DNA of 64,000 bases from Mycobacterium conspicuum (GTDB lineage Bacteria > Actinomycetota > Actinomycetes > Mycobacteriales > Mycobacteriaceae), in the NCBI RefSeq assembly GCF_010730195.1, contig NZ_AP022613.1:310001-374000 (forward strand), in the 5' to 3' direction. Each line of letters opens with the position of its first letter. Position 1 is the first letter of the stretch. Positions 26,373 to 35,427 of the stretch are shown one piece after another. Under the pieces are notes generated by a model. That model ran no database searches, was not told the DNA's origin, and was given only the letters and a program-made list of their open reading frames with translations. The translations under genes and the position numbers were made by a program.

Positions 26373-26846
26373 GTGATTACCGGGTTGGCCCACGCCGGGG
26401 TGTGCGTTCCGGACTGCGCGGCCGCAGTGGCGTTCTACCGCGACGTGTTGGGCCTCAGTGTGCTCTCGCCGCCATACGTGATGGCGGGTAACGCCATTCG
26501 CAACGACATGGGCGAGCTGGTGTCGGATCCCACCATGAAGGCGGCGATCGTCGGACTGCCGGGTGACGGCGATCGGGTCCTCGAAGTGATCGAGTACCTC
26601 AACGTCGACGGAGCCGCAGCCGACCGGGCGCTGACCGACCACGGTCTTTCGCACGTCGGGCTGATCTGCGCGGATCTCGACGCCACCCGCGCCGAACTCG
26701 AGGCCAAGGGAGTGCGTTTCCTGGTCAGCGGCATCGCGGACGTCGCGCGCGTGCGCACCAGTTGGTTCGTCGATCCGTGGGGCGTCGTCTTCATCCTGGT
26801 GGAGAAAAGCCGGCCCGAGCGACCGTACTTCGCGCAATGGGGGTGA
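26373..26846 (+). CDS. VOC-superfamily (glyoxalase-like) protein
   Basis: A 157-residue vicinal-oxygen-chelate protein with two beta-alpha-beta repeats: GLAHAGVCVPDCAAAVAFYR at the start and GLSHVGLICADLDATRAELE in the middle, closing with FVDPWGVVFILVEKSRP. Metal-ligand positions (His in AHAG and SHVG, Glu in ILVE) look present. GTG at 26373 fits domain boundaries better than the upstream ATG. Its end overlaps the monooxygenase start by 10 nt, so both are probably cotranslated. Substrate unknown. Confidence 0.8.
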   Translation: MITGLAHAGVCVPDCAAAVAFYRDVLGLSVLSPPYVMAGNAIRNDMGELVSDPTMKAAIVGLPGDGDRVLEVIEYLNVDGAAADRALTDHGLSHVGLICADLDATRAELEAKGVRFLVSGIADVARVRTSWFVDPWGVVFILVEKSRPERPYFAQWG

Positions 26847-28279
26847 GGCGCCTCAGGGTCGGCGTCATCGGCGCGGGCGCCGGCGGCATCGCGATGGGGA
26901 TTCAGCTGGCCCAGGCCGGATACGACTTCACGATCTTCGACCGCGCCGACGGCTTCGGCGGGACCTGGCGCCACAACACATTTCCGGGTGCGGCCTGCGA
27001 TGTCCCGTCGCATCTGTACTCGTACTCGTTCGCGCTCAACCCGCGGTGGAGCAAGACGTATGCGAACCAGCCCGAGATCTTGGCCTATCTCGAGAAGGTG
27101 GCCGCCGACCATGGGCTCGGCGCACATTTGCGGGCCAACACCGCGGTCAGCACGGTGCGGTGGTCGGACGAGGCGCGTCGCTGGACCCTGGTCACCGATG
27201 ACGGCGACGAGCACGACTTCGACGTCGTGGTCAGCGCGGTCGGCATGCTCGACGTGCCGCACATCCCGGATATCCCTGGGGCGCAGCGGTTTCGGGGCCG
27301 GCAATTCCATTCGTCGCGTTGGGACCACAGCAGATCGACGGCGGGGGAGCGGGTGGCCTCCATCGGTACCGGCGCCAGCGCGATCCAGTACGTTCCCGCG
27401 ATCGCCCCAAAAACCGCGCAGCTCACGGTCTTTCAGCGCACCCCGATCTGGATCGCGCCGCGATTCGACTTCCCCTTCACCCCTGAACAGCACGAGCTGT
27501 TCGAGCGCGATCCCGGTGCCGCGCAGAAGTTGCGCGACGAGGCCTTCGATGCCTACGAGTCGGCCAGCTTCGACGTCGACGACCAACAGACCCGCGATGC
27601 GACCGAACTGGCGCGCAGTTACCTGATGCGCAAGGTGGCCGACCCGGAGCTGAGGGCCAAGCTGACGCCGGACTATCCGGCCGGGTGCAAGCGGCCGCTG
27701 ATGTCGCGGGAGTGGTATCCCACGTTTGCCTTGCCGCACGTCAAGCTGGAAACGACCGCCATCGCCGAGTTGACCGAGAAAGGAGTGCGCACCGTCGACG
27801 GCGTCGAACACCACTTCGACACCGTCATCTACGGCACCGGGTTCACCGCCGCCGACTATCTGTCCAGCATCGACGTGTACGGGACCGGCGGCCGTCGACT
27901 TCGCGACGACTGGGCCGACGGGGCGGAGGCGTACCTGGGCACGCTGGTCAGCGGGTATCCGAATTTCTTTATGCTCTACGGCCCCAACACGAATGGGGTC
28001 AATTCGATCATCTACATCCACGAGGCGCAGACGACCTTCATCCGCCACATCCTCGGCGTGATGGGCACCAGCGGAGCCCGCACCGTGGAGGTGACGGCCG
28101 AGGCGCAGCGGCGCTACAACGAAGAGATTCAGGCCGCGATGCAGGGCAAGGTCTGGCTCGCCTGCAAGAACTATTTTCGGCACCCCAGCGGCAAGGTGGT
28201 CACCCAATTGCCTTACAGCGGAAGACAATTCTTCGAACGCACCCGCAGCATGGTTGCCGGCGACTACACGCTTTCCTGA
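26837..28279 (+). CDS. Baeyer-Villiger-type flavin monooxygenase
   Basis: A 480-residue FAD/NADPH monooxygenase. The FAD-binding GAGAGGIAM opens the protein, followed by GFGGTWRHNTFPGAACDVPS, and the Baeyer-Villiger signature F-x-G-x3-H-x3-W-D is seen as FRGRQFHSSRWD near residue 151. A second nucleotide motif, GTGASAIQ, follows. It inserts oxygen next to ketones using NADPH and O2. An in-frame GTG at 26843 would give a GTGA coupling with the VOC gene and is an alternative start. Tail-to-tail overlap with the hydrolase gene is 16 nt. Confidence 0.92.
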   Translation: MGVRRLRVGVIGAGAGGIAMGIQLAQAGYDFTIFDRADGFGGTWRHNTFPGAACDVPSHLYSYSFALNPRWSKTYANQPEILAYLEKVAADHGLGAHLRANTAVSTVRWSDEARRWTLVTDDGDEHDFDVVVSAVGMLDVPHIPDIPGAQRFRGRQFHSSRWDHSRSTAGERVASIGTGASAIQYVPAIAPKTAQLTVFQRTPIWIAPRFDFPFTPEQHELFERDPGAAQKLRDEAFDAYESASFDVDDQQTRDATELARSYLMRKVADPELRAKLTPDYPAGCKRPLMSREWYPTFALPHVKLETTAIAELTEKGVRTVDGVEHHFDTVIYGTGFTAADYLSSIDVYGTGGRRLRDDWADGAEAYLGTLVSGYPNFFMLYGPNTNGVNSIIYIHEAQTTFIRHILGVMGTSGARTVEVTAEAQRRYNEEIQAAMQGKVWLACKNYFRHPSGKVVTQLPYSGRQFFERTRSMVAGDYTLS

Positions 28280-29325
28280 GCGAACTGGCTGCGCAGCCAG
28301 CCGATGACCATCGGCACCACCTCACCCGCTTTGCTCATCGCGACGTGCCCGGTGCCCTCGATGAGGTGCACCTCGGTATTCGGCCGGCCCTCGAACACCA
28401 GGGTGTCCGACTGCGGGACGAAGTAATCATCGCCGCCGTTGACGACCAGCATCGCCGAATTACGTTGCTGAGCAAGCAAACTCCGGCGGTTAAGGTCTTC
28501 TAACCCCGCGCTCAGCTCGGTAAGGGTGGGCGAATGATCCCAGTGCATCGCATTGCCGAGGATGTCGTGCATGCCGTAGGGCAGGTTGCGGACATTGTCC
28601 GATTCGAAGGCGCGATCGACCGGGCCGCCGAGTTCGACGGCGGCGTCGACGATGCCGGCCAGCCCCGACATCGCGGCGAAGTTTCCGCCGAACGAGGCGC
28701 CGAAGTGGCCGACCCTGCCGTCGCCGAGGGTCCGGGCGTAGTCGGCGAGCCCGCGGATCACCTCGTCGGCGTGCGCGTCGAGCGGGATCGCCGTCTCACC
28801 GGTGCCGGGGTGGTCGAAGGCCAGCGTGGTCATCCCGGTGCCCATGGTGAACCCGACCCACCACGGGTGGATGTCCATCTTCCAGGTGTCCACGCCGCCA
28901 CTGGCGATCAACACCGGGCGGGCCGCGAAATCGCCGTTGGTGGAATACAGGTGCACGGCGACCTCGACCGAGCCGTCGCGGTACGGCACGGTGACGATGC
29001 GCCGCTCGAAGGCGACCGGAAAGTCCTTGGCCGCCAACTCGAATTGCTCCAACTGGCGTTCCATGGCCCGCTCACGCGCTGGGTCGGTCAGGCAGGGGAA
29101 CTTTGCGCAACCGTAGACCAGGGAGGCCAGGTAGTGATCGCCGCGTTCGGCGTATTCCTCGGCGAGCTTTGACCATTCGTACACCCAGCCGCCCGGAGCG
29201 TCCGCCCACATATCGGTGGTGACGGCCCGTACCCGTTCTATGTCCGCGAGCGGGATACCGAACTTCTCGAATTGGCCGGTGCGGTCGGTAAACATGTCCG
29301 CGGTGGCGATCTCGTAGGTATACAC
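28264..29325 (-). CDS. Alpha/beta hydrolase (FrsA/DUF1100-like)
   Basis: A 353-residue hydrolase with a helical N-terminal cap (1-120) and a C-terminal alpha/beta fold. The nucleophile elbow GASFGG places S211; acid VNGGDDYFVP and histidine EGTGHVAM complete a triad. The arrangement resembles 2,6-dihydroxypseudooxynicotine hydrolase and FrsA-like C-C or ester hydrolases. It lies 5 nt downstream of the aromatic hydroxylase stop on the same strand, so the pair is probably one transcript under the divergent TetR. Confidence 0.85.
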   Translation of the reverse strand: MYTYEIATADMFTDRTGQFEKFGIPLADIERVRAVTTDMWADAPGGWVYEWSKLAEEYAERGDHYLASLVYGCAKFPCLTDPARERAMERQLEQFELAAKDFPVAFERRIVTVPYRDGSVEVAVHLYSTNGDFAARPVLIASGGVDTWKMDIHPWWVGFTMGTGMTTLAFDHPGTGETAIPLDAHADEVIRGLADYARTLGDGRVGHFGASFGGNFAAMSGLAGIVDAAVELGGPVDRAFESDNVRNLPYGMHDILGNAMHWDHSPTLTELSAGLEDLNRRSLLAQQRNSAMLVVNGGDDYFVPQSDTLVFEGRPNTEVHLIEGTGHVAMSKAGEVVPMVIGWLRSQFAQESV

Positions 29326-29330
29326 GGTGT

Positions 29331-30887
29331 TCAGCTCCTAACCTTGGCGAAGTAGTCGACGACGGTCGTGGTGTCGTCCAGGGCGGCGACGGCCCCGATG
29401 TAGCCATCCGGGCGGATCACGACCCGCCCACCATTCTTGAGTCCGAATCGTTGTGCCACAAGCTGTTTCGGGTCAGCGATGACGGTGTCGTAGCCGGCGA
29501 CCTGGGCGTCGTGCGCCGTCACGAGCACCTGGACTTCACCGTCGCCCGCAGCCGGGGCAGTGTGCCCGGGCGCGATGGTGAGCACTACGTGGCCGGTATT
29601 CTGCACCCCGCACACGGCGGCGAGCTGCTTCTGCACCTCAGCGTCGACAACATGCGGAACATGTTCGCCGGCAGCCACTTTGGCGTGTCGAGGGCTGCGG
29701 CCCACGGCTAGCGGGCTGGTGCGGTAGGCGACGTTGACCTCCTCGACGGTCTCGGCCATGAAGCGCCGAGCGGCTGGGACGTGCGACAGCAGCCGAATCA
29801 CCAGGTCGCGGATCCGGCGCGGCACGCCGGACAGCGTGCCGCCCCGGGTGAGCCGATCGGTGAACGCAATGACGCTGTCGGCGACCGGGATTCGCTCGGC
29901 CTCATAGCTGTCGAGAAGTGTCTGGCCGGCTTGGCCGTCGATCACCATCGCCAGCTTCCAGGCCAAATTGAACGCATCCTGCATGCCGGTGTTCATGCCC
30001 TGACCGCCGGCCGGGCTGTGGATGTGCGCGGCATCGCCGGCCAAAAACACCCGACCCCAGCGGTAGGCCGGCACGCGTGCGTGCCGGACCTCGAAGCTGG
30101 TCAACCAGTGCGAGTGCACCACCCGAATGCCGCCGATCCGGTGGTCGAGGATCCGCTGCAGCTCCTCTTGGGTCGGCTGGGGCGCGTCGCGCCCAGCACC
30201 GGTCTCCGAGGCCAGAAACCGCATCCGTCCCTCGGCCATCGGCAGCACCACCACCGGGCCGTCCGGAGCGAAGAACGTGTGCATGCTGTCCATGTCCAGG
30301 CTGTGCTCGGCGTCGACGTCGGCGAGTAGGAAGCGTTCTCCGGCGAACGAGCCGGCGAGCTTGGCGCCGACCAGCTTTCGGACCGCGCTGTGCGCGCCGT
30401 CGGCCCCGATCACCCAGGGGGCGGTGACCAGCTCGGTCAACCCGTCCTCATGCCGCAGGGTGGCGTGTACGTCGTCGTCGTCCTGGGTCAGCGCGACCAG
30501 CTCGACACCACGTTCGACGGTGACGCCCAGCGACTGCAGGTGATCGCCCAGCACGCGCTCGGTCTCGGTCTGCGCCGTGGTCAACGTGAACGGGAATGCG
30601 CTGTCGACGCCACCGAGGGGGACGCGGAACAGCTTGCGGCGTCCCGCGTAGAGCTGCATCGCGATGGCCTTGATGCCGGTGCCGACCATCTCGTCGACGA
30701 TGCCGATCCGGTCGAGCATGTCCAGGCTGCGGGCGTGCACCACGATCGCGCGGGACTGGTCGGTCGGTTGCGCGAGCTTGTCGATCAGCCGCACGCGGAC
30801 ACCGCGGCGGGCGAGTTCGGCGGCCGCGACCAGGCCGACCGGTCCCGCGCCGACAACCAGGACCTCGGGGTTTGGTGACGTGGACAT
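29331..30887 (-). CDS. FAD-dependent aromatic-ring monooxygenase (PheA/TfdB type)
   Basis: A 518-residue class A flavoprotein hydroxylase. The FAD motif is VLVVGAGPVGLVAAAELARR, the DG motif VIGADGAHSAVRKL, and the GD motif RVFLAGDAAHIHSPAGGQGM; a thioredoxin-like C-terminal domain follows. The ATG at 30887 (MSTSPNPEV) is preferred to one 7 codons upstream because it begins directly at the flavin fold. It is followed by a hydrolase, a typical hydroxylate-then-cleave pairing for aromatic or quinone substrates. The promoter contains three TetR-like operator palindromes. The exact substrate cannot be read. Confidence 0.9.
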   Translation of the reverse strand: MSTSPNPEVLVVGAGPVGLVAAAELARRGVRVRLIDKLAQPTDQSRAIVVHARSLDMLDRIGIVDEMVGTGIKAIAMQLYAGRRKLFRVPLGGVDSAFPFTLTTAQTETERVLGDHLQSLGVTVERGVELVALTQDDDDVHATLRHEDGLTELVTAPWVIGADGAHSAVRKLVGAKLAGSFAGERFLLADVDAEHSLDMDSMHTFFAPDGPVVVLPMAEGRMRFLASETGAGRDAPQPTQEELQRILDHRIGGIRVVHSHWLTSFEVRHARVPAYRWGRVFLAGDAAHIHSPAGGQGMNTGMQDAFNLAWKLAMVIDGQAGQTLLDSYEAERIPVADSVIAFTDRLTRGGTLSGVPRRIRDLVIRLLSHVPAARRFMAETVEEVNVAYRTSPLAVGRSPRHAKVAAGEHVPHVVDAEVQKQLAAVCGVQNTGHVVLTIAPGHTAPAAGDGEVQVLVTAHDAQVAGYDTVIADPKQLVAQRFGLKNGGRVVIRPDGYIGAVAALDDTTTVVDYFAKVRS

Positions 30888-30902
30888 GGCTGCTCTCCTC
30901 AT

Positions 30903-30988
30903 TTTCACGCTTCGTTGAAACTCCGAACAAGTTTCACGGTACGTTGAAGAAAGTCTCAGCGCAAGAGGAAATTCACGCTAGAGTGAAA
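30903..30988. promoter_or_regulatory. Three 18-bp operator palindromes between the hydroxylase and TetR genes
   Basis: Sites at 30903-30920, 30932-30949 and 30971-30988 share the pattern TTTCA-N8-TGAAA (one mismatched base in the second and in the third site). The inner CG next to each TTTCA is conserved (TTTCACG). They occupy nearly the whole divergent gap, so one TetR protein probably represses both directions. Confidence 0.75.
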
Positions 30989-30991
30989 CTC

Positions 30992-31603
30992 ATGGTGAAG
31001 CGAGCGGTAACTCCTGGTCCGCGCGATGAACGCGGCGTGCTATCGGCGCGAATCGTTGCCGCCGCTCGTGCCGAATTTGCCGAGCACGGGTGGGCCGGAA
31101 CCACGATCCGGGCCGTCGCGCGAACCGCCGACGTCGACCCCGCGCTGGTCTACCACTACTTCGGATCGAAGGAAGGGCTGCTGGACGCGGCGACCAACCC
31201 GCCGCAGAAATGGCTGGAGAACGTCGCCGAGATCTGGAAAACGCCCCTCGACAGGCTCGGCGCGGCGCTGATCACGTTGCTGTTGGCCAGCTGGGCCGAC
31301 GACGAGATCGGGCCGACCCTGCGCGCCATCCTGCAGACCGCGGCGCAGGAGCCCTCCACCCGCGAAAAGCTGCGGCGCGTGGTGGAAGGAAGCCTGATGG
31401 GGGTGTCTGAATTGGGCAGCGACGAGCGGGACCGCTTGGTGCGCAGTGGTCTCGTCTCATCCCAGATGATGGGGTTCGCGCTGATGCGCTACGTCTGGAA
31501 AATCGAGCCCATCGCGTCCATGACCGATGCCGAGGCCGTCGCCGCGATCGCGCCCAACCTGCAGCGCTACGTCAGTGGGGACTTAAGCGCTCAGACCCAA
31601 TAG
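30992..31603 (+). CDS. TetR-family regulator of the oxidative cluster
   Basis: A 203-residue TetR protein. The DNA-binding domain runs about 15-70 (ARIVAAARAEFAEHGWAGTT, IRAVARTADVDPALVYHYFG) and the ligand domain contains PPQKWLENVAEIWKTPLDRL. The ATG at 30992 is chosen; the earlier frame runs through the operator DNA. It is divergent from the hydroxylase/hydrolase pair and next to three palindromes that are probably its binding sites. Its end overlaps the cupin gene end by 13 nt. Confidence 0.88.
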   Translation: MVKRAVTPGPRDERGVLSARIVAAARAEFAEHGWAGTTIRAVARTADVDPALVYHYFGSKEGLLDAATNPPQKWLENVAEIWKTPLDRLGAALITLLLASWADDEIGPTLRAILQTAAQEPSTREKLRRVVEGSLMGVSELGSDERDRLVRSGLVSSQMMGFALMRYVWKIEPIASMTDAEAVAAIAPNLQRYVSGDLSAQTQ

Positions 31604-32109
31604 TTGTCGTGGCGGACGAACCACTCGCGCCGCTCGTCGTCGGTCATGTCGGCCAGCGCGCCGAAACCCTCGAAGTAGGCCTCGCGGGGCGCCCCGGGGG
31701 CGAAAAGCATCAAGATTGACGCCGGCTCCTCGACCTCGTTGCGGAAACCGTGCACGCCGCCGGGCGGGACATAGAGGAAGTCGCCCTGATGGCCGTCGAC
31801 CCAGTCGGTGCCGTCGTAGAGCCGCATCGTCCCGGACAGCACAAAGAACGCTTCGGACATGGCGCGGTGGAAGTGTGGCCCCGGCCCACCCCCGGCGGGA
31901 GCGATGTCGACCCGGTACAAGCCGTAATCGCCATCGGTTGCCTGCTGGTTCGCCAAATAGTGGTAGCTGACCCCGGCGGGGGATTGGTAGTCCGGGGGAG
32001 CATCGGCGCGCTTGAGCCAGGCGCTCACTTCGGGCTCGTCGGCGGTATAGCGGGCCGGTGGGTAGGGCGGCACGACGAGGGACACATCATCCAGCCTGCC
32101 AGTTAGCAT
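31591..32109 (-). CDS. Cupin-domain protein
   Basis: A 172-residue cupin with motif 1 GPHFHRAMSEAFFVLSG and motif 2 GDFLYVPPGGVHGFRN. The histidines in HFH and VHG and the Glu in SEAFF can bind a metal. An N-terminal region of about 60 residues with YPPARYTADEPEVSAWLKR precedes it. Such proteins are dioxygenases, isomerases or sugar/quercetin-binding proteins; no choice is possible. The ATG at 32109 is only 7 bp from the divergent GTG of the M24 gene; a later start is possible. Confidence 0.8.
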   Translation of the reverse strand: MLTGRLDDVSLVVPPYPPARYTADEPEVSAWLKRADAPPDYQSPAGVSYHYLANQQATDGDYGLYRVDIAPAGGGPGPHFHRAMSEAFFVLSGTMRLYDGTDWVDGHQGDFLYVPPGGVHGFRNEVEEPASILMLFAPGAPREAYFEGFGALADMTDDERREWFVRHDNYWV

Positions 32110-32116
32110 CACGAAG

Positions 32117-32809
32117 GTGGAGCCCACCGAAGAGACGCGAGTGGCACGGCTGCTCGACGCCCAGGACAAGGCGGAGCAACTCTTCAGCGAAATCGAGCGG
32201 CGCGCCATGATCCGCCCAGGGGTCGGAGAAAAGCAGCTGTCCGACGAGATCCGCGACCTGGCCGCAGAGATGCTTGGTGTGACCCGACATTGGCATCGCC
32301 GGATCGTGCGGGCCGGCGAGAACACGCTGCACCCGTTCCAGGAGCATCCGCCCGACCGGCAGATCGCCGCCGACGACATCGTGTTCCTCGATCTGGGGCC
32401 GGTGTTCGAGGAATGGGAGGCCGACTTCGGCCGCACGTTCGTTCTCGGCGAAAACCCGCACAAGAAGGCCGTCCGCGACGCGCTGCCACGGGTGTGGCAG
32501 GCCGGCCGCGAGCATTTCGGCCGTCACCCCGACATCACCGGAGCCCAGTTGTTCGATCACGTCGTCGGTGTGGCCCACGCCGAGGGCCTCGAGTGGGGCA
32601 GCAAGATCGCCGGGCACCTGGTCGGGGAGTTCCCGCACAAGAAGATCGCCGGCGCTGGTGTCCAGTGGTACATCATGCCCGGATCGGACAAGCCGATGCG
32701 GCGAAGGGACCCCGCCGGCCGTCTGTGCCACTGGATCCTGGAGGTCCACCTGGTGGATCGTGTCCGCGGGTTCGGCGGTTTCTACGAACAGCTGCTCGAC
32801 CTGCCGTGA
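32117..32809 (+). CDS. M24-family (Xaa-Pro peptidase-like) metallohydrolase
   Basis: A 230-residue pita-bread-fold protein. Metal ligands fit the M24 pattern: DLG, then DFGRTF, a histidine in GHLVGEFPH, Glu in ILEVHLVD and Glu in FYEQ. It lacks the N-terminal domain of prolidases, so it resembles short creatinase/methionine-aminopeptidase-like proteins. It starts with GTG and ends just upstream of the groEL2 control region. Substrate uncertain. Confidence 0.8.
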   Translation: MEPTEETRVARLLDAQDKAEQLFSEIERRAMIRPGVGEKQLSDEIRDLAAEMLGVTRHWHRRIVRAGENTLHPFQEHPPDRQIAADDIVFLDLGPVFEEWEADFGRTFVLGENPHKKAVRDALPRVWQAGREHFGRHPDITGAQLFDHVVGVAHAEGLEWGSKIAGHLVGEFPHKKIAGAGVQWYIMPGSDKPMRRRDPAGRLCHWILEVHLVDRVRGFGGFYEQLLDLP

Positions 32810-32812
32810 TTT

Positions 32813-32839
32813 CTTGCACTCGACATAGGCGAGTGCTAA
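32813..32839 (+). promoter_or_regulatory. CIRCE element 1 upstream of groEL2 (HrcA site)
   Basis: CTTGCACTC-N9-GAGTGCTAA; the right arm matches the consensus GAGTGCTAA exactly and the left arm differs from TTAGCACTC at two bases. HrcA binds this inverted repeat and represses chaperone genes until heat stress. Confidence 0.92.
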
Positions 32840-32847
32840 GAATGACG

Positions 32848-32874
32848 TTGGCACTCGCGACCGGCGAGTGCTAG
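32848..32874 (+). promoter_or_regulatory. CIRCE element 2 upstream of groEL2 (HrcA site)
   Basis: TTGGCACTC-N9-GAGTGCTAG, 35 bp downstream of the first box and in the same phase relation. Paired CIRCE boxes before groEL2 are known in mycobacteria. The remaining 112 bp to the ATG is probably 5' leader, with GGAGG before the start. Confidence 0.92.
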
Positions 32875-32986
32875 GTCGGGACGGTGAGGCCAGGGCCGCG
32901 CAAGCGGAAGACACCCACAGCCGTCCGTCGCGGGCACTGCACCCGGCCAGAACGTGTCATCCCCAATCCGGAGGAATCACTTCGCA

Positions 32987-34612
<1,626 letters not shown>

Positions 34613-34628
34613 GTTCACGGTCCTAACG

Positions 34629-34664
34629 AAAAAGCCCGGTTCCCTGTTGGGAGCCGGGCTTTTT
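34629..34664. terminator. Rho-independent, bidirectional terminator after groEL2
   Basis: The inverted repeat has arms AAAAAGCCCGG and CCGGGCTTTTT with additional pairing of TTCCC with GGGAG and a short loop. Because A-run and T-run flank the stem, it can stop groEL2 and the converging PNPOx-like gene. It is the clearest intrinsic terminator in the window. Confidence 0.92.
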
Positions 34665-34671
34665 CATGTGT

Positions 34672-35043
34672 TCACGCCTCGAGCCGCAGGCAGTCGTCCT
34701 TGCATCCGGGTTTGGTGACCGCGCCCGGGGCCGCCCGACGGTGCAAGACAGCGCGGTCGGGCACGACCTGCACGGCGGTGTCGGTCGGCTCGCCGCGACC
34801 GTCGACGATCAGCGTGTAGCCGCTACGCTCGCGCGGCGGCCAGACGAGCATGACGCCGTCGTGCTGCGCCAGGTTGCGCCGCGTGCTGTCGCCGACGGTG
34901 CCGACGTCGATGACACCGTCGCTGAGCACCGGCTCGACGGCGACCGCATGGGCGCGATGGCCGTCGTCGACCGTGACGAGGTAGGCGAACGTGAAGTCGG
35001 CCAGCGCTTCGGCCAGTTGGTCGAGGTCCACTTTCACGCTCAT
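34672..35043 (-). CDS. PNPOx-like (F420/FMN split-barrel) protein, paralogue 1
   Basis: A 123-residue split-barrel protein: FAYLVTVDDGHRAHAVAVEP, RNLAQHDGVMLVWPP, GYTLIVDGRGEP and a C-terminal CKDDCLRLEA with two cysteines. It aligns along its whole length with the gene at 36832-37242, which is nearer to Rv0441c in its C-terminal CLHDCVVF. It is probably an oxidoreductase or flavin-binding protein. It converges on the groEL2 terminator. Confidence 0.8.
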   Translation of the reverse strand: MSVKVDLDQLAEALADFTFAYLVTVDDGHRAHAVAVEPVLSDGVIDVGTVGDSTRRNLAQHDGVMLVWPPRERSGYTLIVDGRGEPTDTAVQVVPDRAVLHRRAAPGAVTKPGCKDDCLRLEA

Positions 35044-35427
35044 GACGCGAGGATACGGCGGCGCGCGTGCTACTGGCCCCCTCGCCGAGCGTGAAAGCCG
35101 GGCTGGGCGGGGGCAGCGCGCGAGTTGAGCGCGTTCGGTGTGAACTCAGGGCTTTGGGTGTGAGCGTAGGGCGGTAGATTCGCGATTTTTCCGCCCAGGC
35201 TTCACACTCAACGCCCACGATTCACACTCAACGGCGCCGGGTGGCTGGGCGCGCGTTCAGTGTGAACACAGGGCTTTGGGTGTGAGCGTAGGGCGGCGAA
35301 ATCCGCGATTTTTCCGCCCAGGCTTCACACTCAACGCCCACGATTCACCCTCAACGGCGCCGGGTGGCTGGGTGAACTCAGGGCTTTGGGTGTGAGCCCT
35401 GATTGGGGCGACGGGTAGCTTTTACGC
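35044..35427. other. Non-coding gap holding the 122-bp repeat array
   Basis: No convincing gene lies in these 384 bp. Most of it is the repeat array at 35131-35397. The last 30 bp before the SDR start may hold its promoter, but no ribosome site stands out before the GTG. Confidence 0.7.
35131..35397 (+). repeat. Two and a part copies of a 122-bp repeat with inverted TTCACACTCAACG motifs
   Basis: Unit 1 begins at 35131, unit 2 at 35253, and a truncated third part lies at about 35373-35397. Each full unit contains GTGTGAAC, CAGGGCTTTGGGTGTGAGCG, a CGCGATTTTTCCGCCCAGGC block, two TTCACNCTCAACG motifs and GGCGCCGGGTGGCTGGG. GTGTGA and TCACAC stretches are inversely related, so each unit could fold into a long hairpin. 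Units differ by a few bases. Confidence 0.85.

Noticed and set aside
26435..28228. 597-residue antisense open frame over the VOC and Baeyer-Villiger genes
   Set aside because: No domain; both sense genes have unambiguous motifs.
35131..35397. Possible CRISPR array
   Set aside because: The units are 122 bp with internal inverted motifs and no regular 30-35-bp repeats with unique spacers; no cas genes nearby.
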